Source: Psychrobacter sp. 4Bb (lineage in GTDB: Bacteria; Pseudomonadota; Gammaproteobacteria; Pseudomonadales; Moraxellaceae). Taken from it: a stretch of DNA of 64,000 nucleotides. Positions 42,862 through 52,456 of this stretch are shown here, piece after piece (the first letter of the stretch is position 1; every line of letters begins with the position of its first letter). The notes below the pieces were generated by a model. The model searched no databases, was not told the DNA's origin, and saw nothing but the letters and a program-made list of their open reading frames with translations. A program made the translations under genes and the position numbers. Where the stretch lies: positions 1-64,000 of the forward strand of contig NZ_PJAS01000061.1 in the NCBI RefSeq assembly GCF_002836735.1. The letters are read 5' to 3'.

Positions 42862-44094
42862 TCAATGTTCAATTCGTTCAATAATCATGGCGATACCTTG
42901 TCCAACACCAATACACATCGAGCAGATGGCATAACGCTCATCCGTTTTCTCAAGTTGATTGAGTGCTGTCAAAATCAAACGTGCGCCTGATGCGCCAAGT
43001 GGGTGACCAAGCGCAATCGCACCACCATTCGGATTGACACGCTCGCTATCGTCAGCTAATCCCAAGTCACGCGTGCAGGCTAGGGATTGCGCTGCAAAGG
43101 CTTCGTTTAATTCAATGACATCCATCTCATCAAGTGACAGTCCAGTTTGCGCCAGTAGTTTTTTGATCGCAGGCGCTGGAGCAAAGCCCATAATACGTGG
43201 TTCGACACCTACCGTGGTGGAAGCCACAATACGCGCACGCGGCTTGAGATTAAATTCTTTAATGGCTTGCTCTGACGCTACTAAGAAGGCTGCTGCGCCA
43301 TCATTAATGCCTGAGGCATTACCAGCAGTGACTGTGCCATTTTCTTTAACGACGGCACGAAGTTTGGTTAATTTCTCAAGCGTGGTGTCTGCACGAGGAT
43401 GCTCATCCTTATCGACAATGATGGGCTCACCTTTGCGCTGCGGGATAATGACTGGGGTAATCTCGTCTTTGAAAAATCCTGATGCTTGTGCGGCATGGGT
43501 ACGTTGTTGGCTGCGTAGTGCAAAGGCATCTTGGTCAGCACGATTGATGTTGAACTGCTCAGCGACATTTTCCGCCGTTTGCGGCATGGTCTCCGTGCCA
43601 TATAACTCGTCGAGCTTTGGGTTGATAAAGCGCCAGCCCATGGTAGTATCTTTTAATTTTTGGTTACGACCAAATGCCTGATTTGACTTACCCATTACAA
43701 ATGGCGCACGGCTCATGCTCTCAACGCCGCCTGCAATAATGAGACTGGCTTCTCCGGCTTTAATTGCCCGTGCGGCGATGGCTAACGCATCCATTGATGA
43801 GCCGCATAAGCGGTTGACCGTAGTAGCAGGCACTTGATAAGGAAGACCTGCGAGCAATGATGACATGCGCCCGACGTTACGGTTGTCCTCACCGCTTTGA
43901 TTGGCGCAACCGTAAATAACATCATCTACTTGCACCCAATCGACATTGGTATTGCGTTCCATCAAGGCTTTAATAGGAATAGCGCCCAAATCATCGGTAC
44001 GTACAGGGGCTAGACTACCACCGTAACGTCCAAAAGGCGTGCGAATGGCGTCAATAATATAAGCGTTGTTTAAATCAGTGGTCGAATCGATCAT
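42862..44094 (-). CDS. catF: 3-oxoadipyl-CoA thiolase
   Basis: This 410-residue thiolase splits 3-oxoadipyl-CoA into succinyl-CoA and acetyl-CoA. The nucleophilic Cys lies in NRLCGSSMDALAIA. The other active-site residues lie in NPNGGAIALGHPLGASGARL (His) and CSMCIGVGQGIAMI (Cys). The length and the motif IIAGGVESMSRAPFVMGK fit PcaF/CatF. It is 34 bases from catJ. The thiolase and the CoA transferase together complete the pathway into the citric acid cycle. Confidence 0.94.
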   Translation of the reverse strand: MIDSTTDLNNAYIIDAIRTPFGRYGGSLAPVRTDDLGAIPIKALMERNTNVDWVQVDDVIYGCANQSGEDNRNVGRMSSLLAGLPYQVPATTVNRLCGSSMDALAIAARAIKAGEASLIIAGGVESMSRAPFVMGKSNQAFGRNQKLKDTTMGWRFINPKLDELYGTETMPQTAENVAEQFNINRADQDAFALRSQQRTHAAQASGFFKDEITPVIIPQRKGEPIIVDKDEHPRADTTLEKLTKLRAVVKENGTVTAGNASGINDGAAAFLVASEQAIKEFNLKPRARIVASTTVGVEPRIMGFAPAPAIKKLLAQTGLSLDEMDVIELNEAFAAQSLACTRDLGLADDSERVNPNGGAIALGHPLGASGARLILTALNQLEKTDERYAICSMCIGVGQGIAMIIERIEH

Positions 44095-44128
44095 AGTGAT
44101 TATCCTAAGTTTTAATTATGAGGCGTTT

Positions 44129-44779
44129 TTATTTAGTCTCGTTAATGAGTGTGGCACCCGTTACCGCTTGTAAGTCATTAAAGCTTAGGTTTTCGACCAT
44201 TTCAGTCACTACCAGCCCTTTAATCGAAACGTCTATAACACACAGGTCGGTGAAAATTCGATCGACGCAGTTTTTGCCAGTTACAGGATAGGTAAGCTCG
44301 CTGACGATCTTGGGCTCACCAGTCTTGGTCGTATGATTGGTCATCACAAAGACTTTTTTGGCACCGATGGCTAAGTCCATAGCACCGCCAACTGCAGGTA
44401 TTGCACCTTCTTCACCAGTGCTCCAGTTGGCCAAATCACCATTGGCCGCCACTTGAAACGCACCCAATACGCAAATATCAATATGACCGCCGCGCATCAT
44501 GGCAAACGAGTCACCATGGTGAAAGAAGCTACCGCCATCTAACATGGTGACGTATTCCTTGCCAGCATTGATCAGCTCTGGATCTTCTTCGCCTTTGGCA
44601 GGGGGCGGGCCAAAAGCCAACAAGCCGTTTTCTGAATGTAAAAATACGTCTTTGTCATCAGGCAAGTACTTAGCGATTTTGGTGGGTAGACCAATGCCCA
44701 AATTGACATAGGCACCATCTGGAATATCTCGGGCAGCACGCTCAGCGATTTGATCCCGTGTGAGTAATGTATGGCTCAT
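44129..44779 (-). CDS. catJ: 3-oxoadipate CoA-transferase subunit B
   Basis: This 216-residue beta chain, with CatI, moves CoA from succinyl-CoA to 3-oxoadipate. The catalytic glutamate motif of family I CoA transferases is HSENGLLAFGP. AYVNLGIGLPTKIAKYLPD near the start and GAMDLAIGAKKVFVMTNHTTK in the middle are typical. It lies 26 bases after catI, so the two subunits are co-translated from one message. Confidence 0.94.
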   Translation of the reverse strand: MSHTLLTRDQIAERAARDIPDGAYVNLGIGLPTKIAKYLPDDKDVFLHSENGLLAFGPPPAKGEEDPELINAGKEYVTMLDGGSFFHHGDSFAMMRGGHIDICVLGAFQVAANGDLANWSTGEEGAIPAVGGAMDLAIGAKKVFVMTNHTTKTGEPKIVSELTYPVTGKNCVDRIFTDLCVIDVSIKGLVVTEMVENLSFNDLQAVTGATLINETK

Positions 44780-44805
44780 GATGACGCTCCTTATGATTGA
44801 CCGTA

Positions 44806-45498
44806 TTAAGCGCTGGCTGCGGTAGTAGAATGAGTAGGCTCGATTTGCACCACATGCTGCACAAAGATACCTGGCGTGATGATGTGTTCAGGATCAAGCT
44901 CACCCAGATCGACGCTTCTAGAAACTTGAGCGATCGTCACGTCAGCTGCCATGGCCATGATGGGACCAAAGTTACGTGCTGATTTTCGATAGACTAAATT
45001 ACCCCAGCGATCGCCCTGATCCGCTTTGATTAAGGCAAAATCTGCTTTGATTGGATATTCAAGCACATAGTCTTTGCCATCGATATGGCGCGTCTCTTTA
45101 CCTTCAGCAAGCAAAGTACCAAAACCCGTTGGCGTATATACCGCACCAAGTCCCATGCCAGCAGCTTGAATACGGCAGGCCAGATTGCCTTGTGGTACCA
45201 GCTCAAGCTCGATTTTTCCCGCATGATATAGCTCGTCAAATACCCAAGAGTCTGACTGACGTGGGAACGAGCAAATGATCTTACGCACTGCCCCTGTTTT
45301 TAATAGTTTGGCAAGACCATGATCACCATTGCCTGCATTATTGCTAATAATCACTAGGTCTTTGATATCCAAATCAATGAGCGCATCAATCAGTTCGGCA
45401 GGTTGTCCTGCCGTACCAAAACCACCAATCATAATCGTGGCGCCGTCTTTGATTTGACTGAGCACATTCGTGATGCTTTTCTCCGCTTTGTTAATCAT
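44806..45498 (-). CDS. catI: 3-oxoadipate CoA-transferase subunit A
   Basis: This 230-residue alpha chain carries the glycine-rich CoA transferase motif IMIGGFGTAGQPAELIDAL and FISNNAG-type sequence (LVIISNNAGNGDHGLAKLL). VPQGNLACRIQAAGMGLGAVYTPTGFGT is characteristic of the PcaI/ScoA group. It is the partner of the catJ product. The gene sits between the outer-membrane channel gene and catJ in one operon. Confidence 0.94.
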   Translation of the reverse strand: MINKAEKSITNVLSQIKDGATIMIGGFGTAGQPAELIDALIDLDIKDLVIISNNAGNGDHGLAKLLKTGAVRKIICSFPRQSDSWVFDELYHAGKIELELVPQGNLACRIQAAGMGLGAVYTPTGFGTLLAEGKETRHIDGKDYVLEYPIKADFALIKADQGDRWGNLVYRKSARNFGPIMAMAADVTIAQVSRSVDLGELDPEHIITPGIFVQHVVQIEPTHSTTAASA

Positions 45499-45531
45499 AG
45501 TTTGACCCCATTTTAGATCTTGTGGAAATCT

Positions 45532-46359
45532 TTAGAATACTTTGGTTAGCGACGCTCTGATCACCTCTCCCTCAAAAGTATTTTTATTTGAATACTCTTT
45601 ATACACGGCGACATCCCCACCTAGTAGGTTAGGCGGTGAAAAATAACCCATAGATAAGCCTAAAGCGTTTCTTTCCTCGTCGCCGTCACCGGTCTCAAAA
45701 GTGTTATAACCAACCAGGCCAACATCTAGCAAGCCGTAACTTTTGCTCAAACCCCATTCAATGATTAGCTCATCATCTAGGTCGTCACCATTAGGCATCT
45801 CATAACGACTTAAGGCACTGAGATTTAAGTCACCTTGTTGGTTGAGCTTAACGTTACCACCAAGGGTAAGCATGACGGAATCATAACCTTTGCCAGGGCT
45901 TGCAAATCGATTGCTATCATAGTCGCCAGTTTCTGCCCAATAACCGATACCACTGACTGCATCCCATCTATCGCCATGCCAGCCTAATACACCGCCCACA
46001 TATAAATCACCTAAGCCTGTACGTTCATCGACATCCTGACCACCGACTCTTAGATCTGTTTTTATAAGCGGTACAATGGCCTCTAATGTCAAATCGCCAC
46101 CTAGTACCTTTTGCGGTGTGACCCATATCGCTCGATTGGCAAGTGCGGTAACATTAACCTCGCTGTCATCTGGTAACGCCTCATTTTCATCAGCGCTATA
46201 ATTTATGAGATAGCCTCTGTAATACACTCCAGGTGGTGGTACTACACTTGCTTTTATTCCTTCAATGCCTGGGACGTAGTGGGAGTCAGAAGCATGGATG
46301 GTAAATGACAAGCTAGCAGCGATAGTAAGTAGGGTGATTTTCTTCATCGTATTTTTCAT
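45532..46359 (-). CDS. Outer-membrane channel of the SphA / meta-pathway phenol degradation family
   Basis: This roughly 275-residue beta-barrel-like protein has a signal peptide (MKNTMKKITLLTIAASLSFTIHA, cleaved before SDSHY). The mature N-terminus YVPGIEGIKASVVPPPGVYYRGYLINYSAD is typical of the Phenol_MetA_deg/SphA family, thought to pass aromatic or hydrophobic compounds across the outer membrane. I start it at MKNTMKK after AAGGATG. Its place inside the cat operon ties it to uptake of phenol or benzoate-like substrates. Confidence 0.82.
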   Translation of the reverse strand: MKNTMKKITLLTIAASLSFTIHASDSHYVPGIEGIKASVVPPPGVYYRGYLINYSADENEALPDDSEVNVTALANRAIWVTPQKVLGGDLTLEAIVPLIKTDLRVGGQDVDERTGLGDLYVGGVLGWHGDRWDAVSGIGYWAETGDYDSNRFASPGKGYDSVMLTLGGNVKLNQQGDLNLSALSRYEMPNGDDLDDELIIEWGLSKSYGLLDVGLVGYNTFETGDGDEERNALGLSMGYFSPPNLLGGDVAVYKEYSNKNTFEGEVIRASLTKVF

Positions 46360-46621
46360 AGAACATCCTTGTCCATATTTTATTTTATGATTGTCCAAAA
46401 CTTAATATTAGTGTTTATATTAGTCAACAAGTTCATGAATGGATTAGTGAGTTAAAAAAGATTAGATATTAGGTTGAAAATAATGAGTGCTTGCCGAAAG
46501 TTAAACTTGATACCACAGCAGGGAGTGGTATCAAGTAGATATTGAGATTATTAGTCATGACTTTTATGTAAATACCTGAAGAAGCTAGGTATTTAACTAA
46601 GTATTTAACAAAATATACTAT

Positions 46622-47545
46622 CTAGCCTTGTGCACGGCGACGTGCTACCTCACTACCATGTACATCAGCTTTACTATTTTTTAACAGATGGAAGTCGAAA
46701 TCGATTGAAGCATAAGGCTTATCAAGACCTTTTTCTTTGAGCTTATCAGCGTTGTCAACCATGGTGACTTCCGGTACTAAGCCTTCACGACTGGCAAAAG
46801 CAAAGTCATCCCAAAGGTATTCATCACCATCAATATTGATCTGCGTGGTTATTTTGCGCATACCTTCAGCACTAGCGAAGAAGTGAATGTGAGCAGGGCG
46901 ATTACCATGACGTCCTAAAGCACTTAATACTTGATCCGTCATACCACCTGGTGGTACTGAGTAACCCAGTGGCACAATACTACGAAAAGCATACTTGCCG
47001 TCACCATCAGTAATGATAGTACGACGTAGATTAAAGTCAGGTTGCGATTCATCGAAGAAAGAGTAGTTACCTAAAGTGTTGGCATGCCATGCCTCTACTT
47101 TAGCATTAGGGATAGGATTGCCATCTTCGTCATAAACATATCCTTGCATAAATAGCACTGTGCCTTCTTCATCTTCAGTACCATCATCAAGCCTCGCAAA
47201 GCCTTTTTCTTCAGGAGCACCTGATACATATAGTGGCCCTTCAATGGTACGTATTGTGCCACCTTCTAATCCAGCCGCTTTCATATGTTCTTCAATCATT
47301 AAATCCATGAAATGATCAAAACCTAAACCTGGTGATAAGAGGCCGGCTTCTTTGCCTAAATCGCCAATGTAAGACACACCAGTCCAGTATTCATCAGCAG
47401 TGATATTTAGATCATTAATCGTTTTCATCAAATCGGTCACAATGCGCAGGGTGATTTCTTGCACACGTGGATTAACTTGCTCAGGGAAGTCGATCTTGCC
47501 TTTAATGAACTGTTCAGCCAATTTTTCAATCTGCTTGTGTTCCAT
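46622..47545 (-). CDS. catA: Catechol 1,2-dioxygenase
   Basis: This 307-residue intradiol dioxygenase cleaves catechol to cis,cis-muconate with Fe(III). The iron ligands are Y161, Y195, H219 and H221 (NTLGNYSFFDE, VPLGYSVPPG, RPAHIHFF). The N-terminal helical dimerisation domain (about residues 1-100) is complete. The ribosome site AAGGAG and the start codon are duplicated by a 95-97 bp tandem repeat just upstream, so a decoy start precedes the real one. The gene lies between catC and the channel gene. Confidence 0.96.
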   Translation of the reverse strand: MEHKQIEKLAEQFIKGKIDFPEQVNPRVQEITLRIVTDLMKTINDLNITADEYWTGVSYIGDLGKEAGLLSPGLGFDHFMDLMIEEHMKAAGLEGGTIRTIEGPLYVSGAPEEKGFARLDDGTEDEEGTVLFMQGYVYDEDGNPIPNAKVEAWHANTLGNYSFFDESQPDFNLRRTIITDGDGKYAFRSIVPLGYSVPPGGMTDQVLSALGRHGNRPAHIHFFASAEGMRKITTQINIDGDEYLWDDFAFASREGLVPEVTMVDNADKLKEKGLDKPYASIDFDFHLLKNSKADVHGSEVARRRAQG

Positions 47546-47714
47546 GTCCTTTCTCCTTGGGTTTAACCTGATTTGTGAGGATATCCTCGTGGTCGTTCAA
47601 TCGTTTTAGCTGTCATTTTTTTTCAATCTGCTTGTTCCATGTCCTTTCTCCTTGGGTTTAACCTGATTTATGAGGATATCCTCGTGGTCGTTCAATCGTT
47701 TTAGCTGTCATTTT
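47522..47714 (-). repeat. Tandem direct repeat of 95-97 bp spanning the catC-catA junction
   Basis: Two nearly identical units (about 47522-47618 and 47616-47714) each contain the 3' end of catC, the intergenic bases, the ribosome site and the first codons of catA. The catC-proximal copy has lost 2 bases after the start (GTGTTCC became GTTCC), so it reads MEQAD and stops. The catA-proximal copy starts the real gene. Confidence 0.9.
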
Positions 47715-47991
47715 CACGAACAGATGATGGATGACGAAGTAGTGGCGTAACTTCTACTTTCATGTAAGGATAAAGAGGCAATGACATCATGATATCGTGC
47801 AGCTCTTCATTGCTCTCAACATCAAAGATACTAAAGTTTGAGTACTCGCCAGCCAATCGCCAAATATGACGCCATTTGCCTTGCTCTTGCAATTTTTGTG
47901 ATAGCGCTTTTTCAGTGGCTTTTAGTTCGGCAACTTTGTCAGCATCCATATCGTTTGGTATTAAGACATCCATTCGTACGTGATATAGCAT
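47701..47991 (-). CDS. catC: Muconolactone delta-isomerase
   Basis: This 96-residue decameric enzyme converts muconolactone to 3-oxoadipate enol-lactone. The family start MLYHVRMDVLIPNDMDADKV and the block WRHIWRLAGEYSNFSIFDVESNEELHDIM identify it, and the length is normal. Its last codons (ENDS plus stop) are copied again downstream in the tandem repeat. It lies 43 bases after catB. Confidence 0.95.
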   Translation of the reverse strand: MLYHVRMDVLIPNDMDADKVAELKATEKALSQKLQEQGKWRHIWRLAGEYSNFSIFDVESNEELHDIMMSLPLYPYMKVEVTPLLRHPSSVRENDS

Positions 47992-48034
47992 TATTCTTTC
48001 CTTATGGTTTTGAGCCCGTTAATTATTTAATTCT

Positions 48035-49201
48035 TTATAAGCTATTTTCAGCAGCAAGGTAGGGTTGAGAGTTTGTATTTGATACCGCTGATAGGCTGAG
48101 TCCTGCATAATGATAGATTTTATCGCGATCCACCTCGATCCCTAGTCCAGGGCCTGTTGGCACAGACAGTCCAAAGTTACTGTAATCTAGCGGACGAGCT
48201 AGAATATCTTCGGTGAGTAATAGAGGTCCAAAAAGTTCAGTATCAAAATTTAAACTAGGGTAAGTTGAAAACACATGAGCCGATGCGGCCGTGCCAATGG
48301 GGCCCTCTAACATCGTACCACCGTATAATTCTATTCCTGCAAGCTGTGCCATTTGTCCAATGAGGCAGGCTGCCTTTAGTCCGCCAGCTTGGTTGATTTT
48401 GACTGCAAAGACATCGGCGCAATGATCAATTGCTAAACGAAAAGCATTTTGTGGATCTTGGACAATCTCATCGGCCATGATGGCTACCTCAAAATGCTCT
48501 TTTAAACGTTTCAGTCCCGCCTGATTACGCATAGAGATAGGTTGTTCTATTAAATCTACCCCGCCAGCTTGCAGACGCTTGATTGCGCTCATGGCTTCAA
48601 GCTCAGTCCATGCTTGATTGACATCGACGGTGACACGATACTCTGGTATAGCTTGCTTGATAGCCAGTACATGAGAAATGTCTTCATTAATAGGATTACT
48701 GCCAATTTTCAATTTGAAAATCCGATGCTTTTTTTGTTCGATCATCTGTTTTGCTTCGCTAATATCTTGATCAGTATTACCGCTGGCAAGTGTCCATGCC
48801 ACTTCAAGCTCATTACGTACACGGCCACCTAATAACTCACTGACCGGTATGCCAAGACGTTTGCCCTCGATATCGAGTAGTGCGGTTTCAATTGCGCATT
48901 TCGCAAAGCGATTACCACTGATATGCTGGTTTAGTAACTGCATAGCTTTGGCAGTGGAAGTAGGGGCTTCTTTTAATAACAAAGGCGTGAAGTAAGTGTC
49001 TATATTGGTCTTGATACTATGTGGGCTCTCTTCTGCATAGTTGAGCCCACCGATGGTTGTCGCTTCGCCCCAACCTTCAAGCCCATCTTCTGTTTGAATA
49101 TGAACTAAGACTAATGTCTGCTCATTCATTACCGTACAAGCAAGTTTATGAGTTCGAATGGTAGGTATCGGAACCAGCAATGTCGTAATTGAACGAATCA
49201 T
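48035..49201 (-). CDS. catB: Muconate cycloisomerase
   Basis: This 388-residue enolase-superfamily enzyme forms muconolactone from cis,cis-muconate. The catalytic Lys pair lies in IFKLKIGSN. Metal ligands are in VTVDVNQAWTE and LIEQPISM, then IMADEIVQ, and the second Lys in FAVKINQAGGL. The N-terminal capping domain includes EGWGEATTIGGLNYAEES. It is the first gene of the cat operon and diverges from catM, whose operator lies in the 198-base gap. Confidence 0.95.
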   Translation of the reverse strand: MIRSITTLLVPIPTIRTHKLACTVMNEQTLVLVHIQTEDGLEGWGEATTIGGLNYAEESPHSIKTNIDTYFTPLLLKEAPTSTAKAMQLLNQHISGNRFAKCAIETALLDIEGKRLGIPVSELLGGRVRNELEVAWTLASGNTDQDISEAKQMIEQKKHRIFKLKIGSNPINEDISHVLAIKQAIPEYRVTVDVNQAWTELEAMSAIKRLQAGGVDLIEQPISMRNQAGLKRLKEHFEVAIMADEIVQDPQNAFRLAIDHCADVFAVKINQAGGLKAACLIGQMAQLAGIELYGGTMLEGPIGTAASAHVFSTYPSLNFDTELFGPLLLTEDILARPLDYSNFGLSVPTGPGLGIEVDRDKIYHYAGLSLSAVSNTNSQPYLAAENSL

Positions 49202-49295
49202 ATTGCGCTAACCCTTGATTAATTAGTTGTTATGCTTGTTATTAACTATAAGACTTATAAACTGCCGTGTCTAAGACCTTATATGATGCTTTTTT

Positions 49296-49310
49296 ATACC
49301 TTTTAGGTAT
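49296..49310. promoter_or_regulatory. CatM-type operator ATAC-N7-GTAT
   Basis: ATAC CTTTTAG GTAT is an exact match to the CatM/BenM consensus known from Acinetobacter, within the larger palindrome TATACCT-TTT-AGGTATA. It lies about 95 bases from each divergent start. Confidence 0.85.
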
Positions 49311-49399
49311 AGTATGGTGGTAATACAAGGGTTAAATAGACGGACAAAGTTGATTGACAACCTAATGATAATTAAAAAAATGATAATAAGGATAACGGT

Positions 49400-50317
49400 A
49401 TGGAACTTAGACATTTACGTTATTTTGTCGCAATGGCAGAAGAGAAGAGCTTTAGTAAAGCGGCTGAGCGGCTTTTTATATCACAGCCACCGCTTAGTCG
49501 TCAGATAAAACAGTTAGAAGAAGAGATGGGTGTACTTTTGATTGATCGTGATCAACGGCCTCTTAAGTTAACTGAAGCAGGGGTCTTTTTTTACGAGCAT
49601 GCCATACAGATTCTAAAAAAGTCTGATAATCTTCGAGCGATGACTATGCGTAAAGGGAAGTTTGATGGCTCTTTGTCTATAGGTTTTGTGGCGTCGATTT
49701 TATACGGAACGTTACCAAGAGTGATCTCCCGATTTCGCAAGGTATATCCTAATATAGAAATAAAGCTTCACGAGTTAAATTCGTGGCAGCAAACGCAAGC
49801 ACTGACAAATGGCAAGATAGATGTGGGGTTTGGAAGATTATTTTTTGAAGACGCTGCGGTGAGACGTATTTTACTGAGAGAGGAGAGCTTAGTGGTAGCC
49901 ACTCCTATTGATCATCCCATCATTCAACGACGACAAAGCACTATAACTATCGCTGATCTAGCTAATGAGAATCTATTATTATATCCAAAGGCACCGCGCC
50001 CTAGTTTTATTGACTTTGTTTTGAGTTTGTTTGAGGAACGCAATATTGAGCCAAATTCATTTTCAGAAGTCAGCGAATTGCATGTGGCTTTAGGTTTAGT
50101 AGCTGCAGGAGAAGGGATCACCATTGTGCCTCAAGCGCTTAAGAACCTACGCGGTACAGAGATTGGTTATATTCCATTAGAAGATGGATTATTAACGTCG
50201 CCAGTTATTATGAATGTCCGTCATTTTGATAAGTCGGATTTGCTAAAAACGCTACTCGATGTCACCTACAAGTTATATGATGAAGAGGAGTTTGTTTATC
50301 GGCGTGAAGAGATTTAA
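49400..50317 (+). CDS. catM: LysR-family regulator CatM
   Basis: This 305-residue regulator binds muconate and activates catBCA-IJFD. The DNA-binding part is MELRHLRYFVAMAEEKSFSKAAERLFISQPPLSRQIKQLEEEMGV and the effector domain begins LSIGFVASILYGTLPRVI. It is typical of CatM/BenM in length and in its divergent position to catB. AAGGATAA precedes the ATG. The LysR at 31895 is a more distant relative. Confidence 0.92.
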   Translation: MELRHLRYFVAMAEEKSFSKAAERLFISQPPLSRQIKQLEEEMGVLLIDRDQRPLKLTEAGVFFYEHAIQILKKSDNLRAMTMRKGKFDGSLSIGFVASILYGTLPRVISRFRKVYPNIEIKLHELNSWQQTQALTNGKIDVGFGRLFFEDAAVRRILLREESLVVATPIDHPIIQRRQSTITIADLANENLLLYPKAPRPSFIDFVLSLFEERNIEPNSFSEVSELHVALGLVAAGEGITIVPQALKNLRGTEIGYIPLEDGLLTSPVIMNVRHFDKSDLLKTLLDVTYKLYDEEEFVYRREEI

Positions 50318-50659
50318 GCAATTTACTCACTATTCGTTAAGCTTCCTAATATTGACTCGCTTAAGGATAAAATCATGCAACAGTTTTATTATATATAAAG
50401 TGCTGCTCGTTTTGACGTAGGGATGTCAACGACATCTTACTTCACCATAGTTGTTAGAAGGCATTAGTGATTAAGACACCTGGTCAAACTCCAATATTAA
50501 CAACACCACCTGAGAAAAGTGGATTTCATACCTCAGTCTTCTGCACTATATAAACAATAGCATTTAGGTGATTTTCGAATCAACAGAGTAAAAGAGTTTT
50601 ATGGTAAAACAGTTGGGTGATATTCAGATGAATGTCTCACACAAAAAGGCTATGCTTGT
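50318..50659. other. Intergenic region with a dispersed repeat
   Basis: No intact gene. It holds the first copy of the repeat family at 50483-50595 and then the start of a degraded gene. Confidence 0.6.
50483..50595 (+). repeat. Dispersed intergenic repeat, copy 1
   Basis: A region of about 110 bases beginning TCAAACTCCAATATTAA and containing CACTATATAAACAATAGCAT aligns through its length with 51992-52104. The copies are diverged but collinear. Confidence 0.7.
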
Positions 50660-50998
50660 TTGGCCAAATGGGATAATGGCTCTGTGCCCAAGCATACGTT
50701 ATTTACATTGAATCAAGGGTTTGTCTATCCTGATCTTTACTTTTTCGACAAACCCCAGTCCAACTACAATACCAATAATATGGTTATTGAGGTTGCGACT
50801 CAAAACTTCGATATCGAACATGATATCCAGCATTTCGATCGTAAAATATCGACAGACGAGCTGTTTGAGACTCATCAGCGCGCATGGAAAGAGGGTATCT
50901 ATGTCGATGACGAACAGTGGGCGATACTCAAAAAAACAGCAGCGGCTATATTGGTTGAGAATAGTGAAGCATCTAGTCGCGGGGCAGGGAGAGTGTAG
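50600..50998 (+). pseudogene. Degraded gene of unknown function
   Basis: A readable C-terminal part of about 112 residues (HTLFTLNQGFVYPDLYFFDKPQSN, ending ENSEASSRGAGRV) has only a TTG start. In-frame residues continue upstream (DECLTQKGYACLAKWDNG) until a stop. I cannot assign a family. It looks like the tail of a larger gene that has lost its front. Confidence 0.45.
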
Positions 50999-51225
50999 GT
51001 TAGAGTATTTAGCAACAGAGGTGTAACCCTATGAATGTTCAGCATTGCTTAGCTTCTTCACTCAAGAAGACGACAATATTCAGTCAGTAACGGCCAAGTG
51101 AATTCTTTACCATCATTATTAAATAAGATATTGTCGTTAGTTATGCCCTTAATAGTACCGTTTAACTTCATCGAATCGCATACATAAAGGTACATTACAG
51201 TAAATGAATACGAAGCAAAAAACTT

Positions 51226-51940
51226 GGGGCTGTAGTAGATAAGGATTAAATATCACACCATTTTTTCAGCGTTTTAAGCTGATTAGATGGTGACCCATAG
51301 TTAAATCTAAACTCGCACTCTTTTAAAAATAAATGGAAATTCTTCTTATCAATTCCATTATATTTTCTGAGCGTTCGTTTAGACTGATTCCAAAAGTTCT
51401 CAATGCCGTTGATGTGATTATTTTTACCACAAGTAAACTCTTTAGAGTGATTGACTCTGAAATGTTTGAATTCGCTCACATCTAATGCATTATAACTTCG
51501 ATAGCTATCAGTATAAACAAAGCTGTCAGGCTTGATTTTACGCTTGATGACAGGCATTAGGGTGGTTTGTTTGGTGTCTGCTACGACAATGGTATAAACC
51601 TTACCATGTCGTTTTAGGATACCAAACACGGCTGTTTTACCAGCAGCTCCGCGACCTCTTTTGCCTTTGCGTACGCCGCCAAAGTAGCTTTCATCTAATT
51701 CGACTTCGCCATCAAAAAGCTCATCAGCTTGTAATGAGAGATGATGACCTATAACAAGTCTAATTTTATGATAAAAAAGTGCAGCACTGTTAGGCTGGAT
51801 ATCAAGCAAATCTGCGGCTGTTCTAGCAGTTACTTCAGCCGTGAAAAACTCTAATAGCCTTCGCTGTACTTTTTTACTTAGTTTACAACGGGTTATCTTC
51901 ATAAAAGTAGTCTAGCATAGTGCTTATCTACTACAGCCCC
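51226..51940 (-). mobile_element. IS1595-family (IS1016-type) element with 8-bp target duplication
   Basis: The ends GGGGCTGTAGTAGATAA (51226) and its perfect complement (51924-51940) are flanked by perfect direct repeats AAAAACTT (51218-51225 and 51941-51948). One intact transposase gene is inside. The clean duplication suggests recent insertion. Confidence 0.95.
51246..51902 (-). CDS. IS1595-family transposase
   Basis: This 218-residue transposase of the IS1016 group has an N-terminal zinc-ribbon/HTH-like region (TARTAADLLDIQPNSAALFYHKIR). The catalytic residues of the DDE/N core lie in VELDESYFGG, FVYTDSYRSY and the closing HINGIENFWNQSKR. KRGRGAAGKTAVFGILKR is the characteristic block. 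No stops or shifts, so it is probably active. Confidence 0.93.
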   Translation of the reverse strand: MKITRCKLSKKVQRRLLEFFTAEVTARTAADLLDIQPNSAALFYHKIRLVIGHHLSLQADELFDGEVELDESYFGGVRKGKRGRGAAGKTAVFGILKRHGKVYTIVVADTKQTTLMPVIKRKIKPDSFVYTDSYRSYNALDVSEFKHFRVNHSKEFTCGKNNHINGIENFWNQSKRTLRKYNGIDKKNFHLFLKECEFRFNYGSPSNQLKTLKKWCDI

Positions 51941-51948
51941 AAAAACTT

Positions 51949-52456
51949 AATTCGCAAGATACGTATATATTGAAAACATTAGGATGCTTTTTTCAAACCC
52001 CGATATTAATAGCGTCACCTAAGAAAAATAATTTTCATACCCCAGCCCTCTACACTATATAAATAATAGCATATAGAGCTTTTCCGAATTGTCAGAGTAA
52101 GATTGACCATAGTATATGCAGAGTATGATGATATTTTAAACACCATAATATTCAGGGATTTACTACCTAATAAGTTATAGTTTCAATAAGAAATTGATCT
52201 ACTTTAGCGTTAACTATGTCTAATATCAATCTCAAGGATTATTAGCTAGATTAATCAGACTATCAGGCACTAGTTCAGTGAAGTAAATATAAGTAATGGC
52301 AGCATGCAAGTTCTTTGCTTTAGCGCTTGCCACATCTCGGTGGAAGGGTAGTTTCCCCGAAAAATAAGAACACTCATAAATATGTAATTGCTTTATACAG
52401 TATTAGAAAGGTGACTTGCGTTGTACTTATTTCCTTAGAAAGTAGTTTCTCAAACC
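51949..52456. other. Intergenic region with dispersed repeat, no gene
   Basis: This stretch contains the second repeat copy (51992-52104). The rest is AT-rich with no frame or motif I can support. Confidence 0.6.
51992..52104 (+). repeat. Dispersed intergenic repeat, copy 2
   Basis: It begins TTCAAACCCCGATATTAATA and contains CACTATATAAATAATAGCAT, collinear with copy 1. The first 40 bases also match a partial copy at 62212-62255. Confidence 0.7.
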
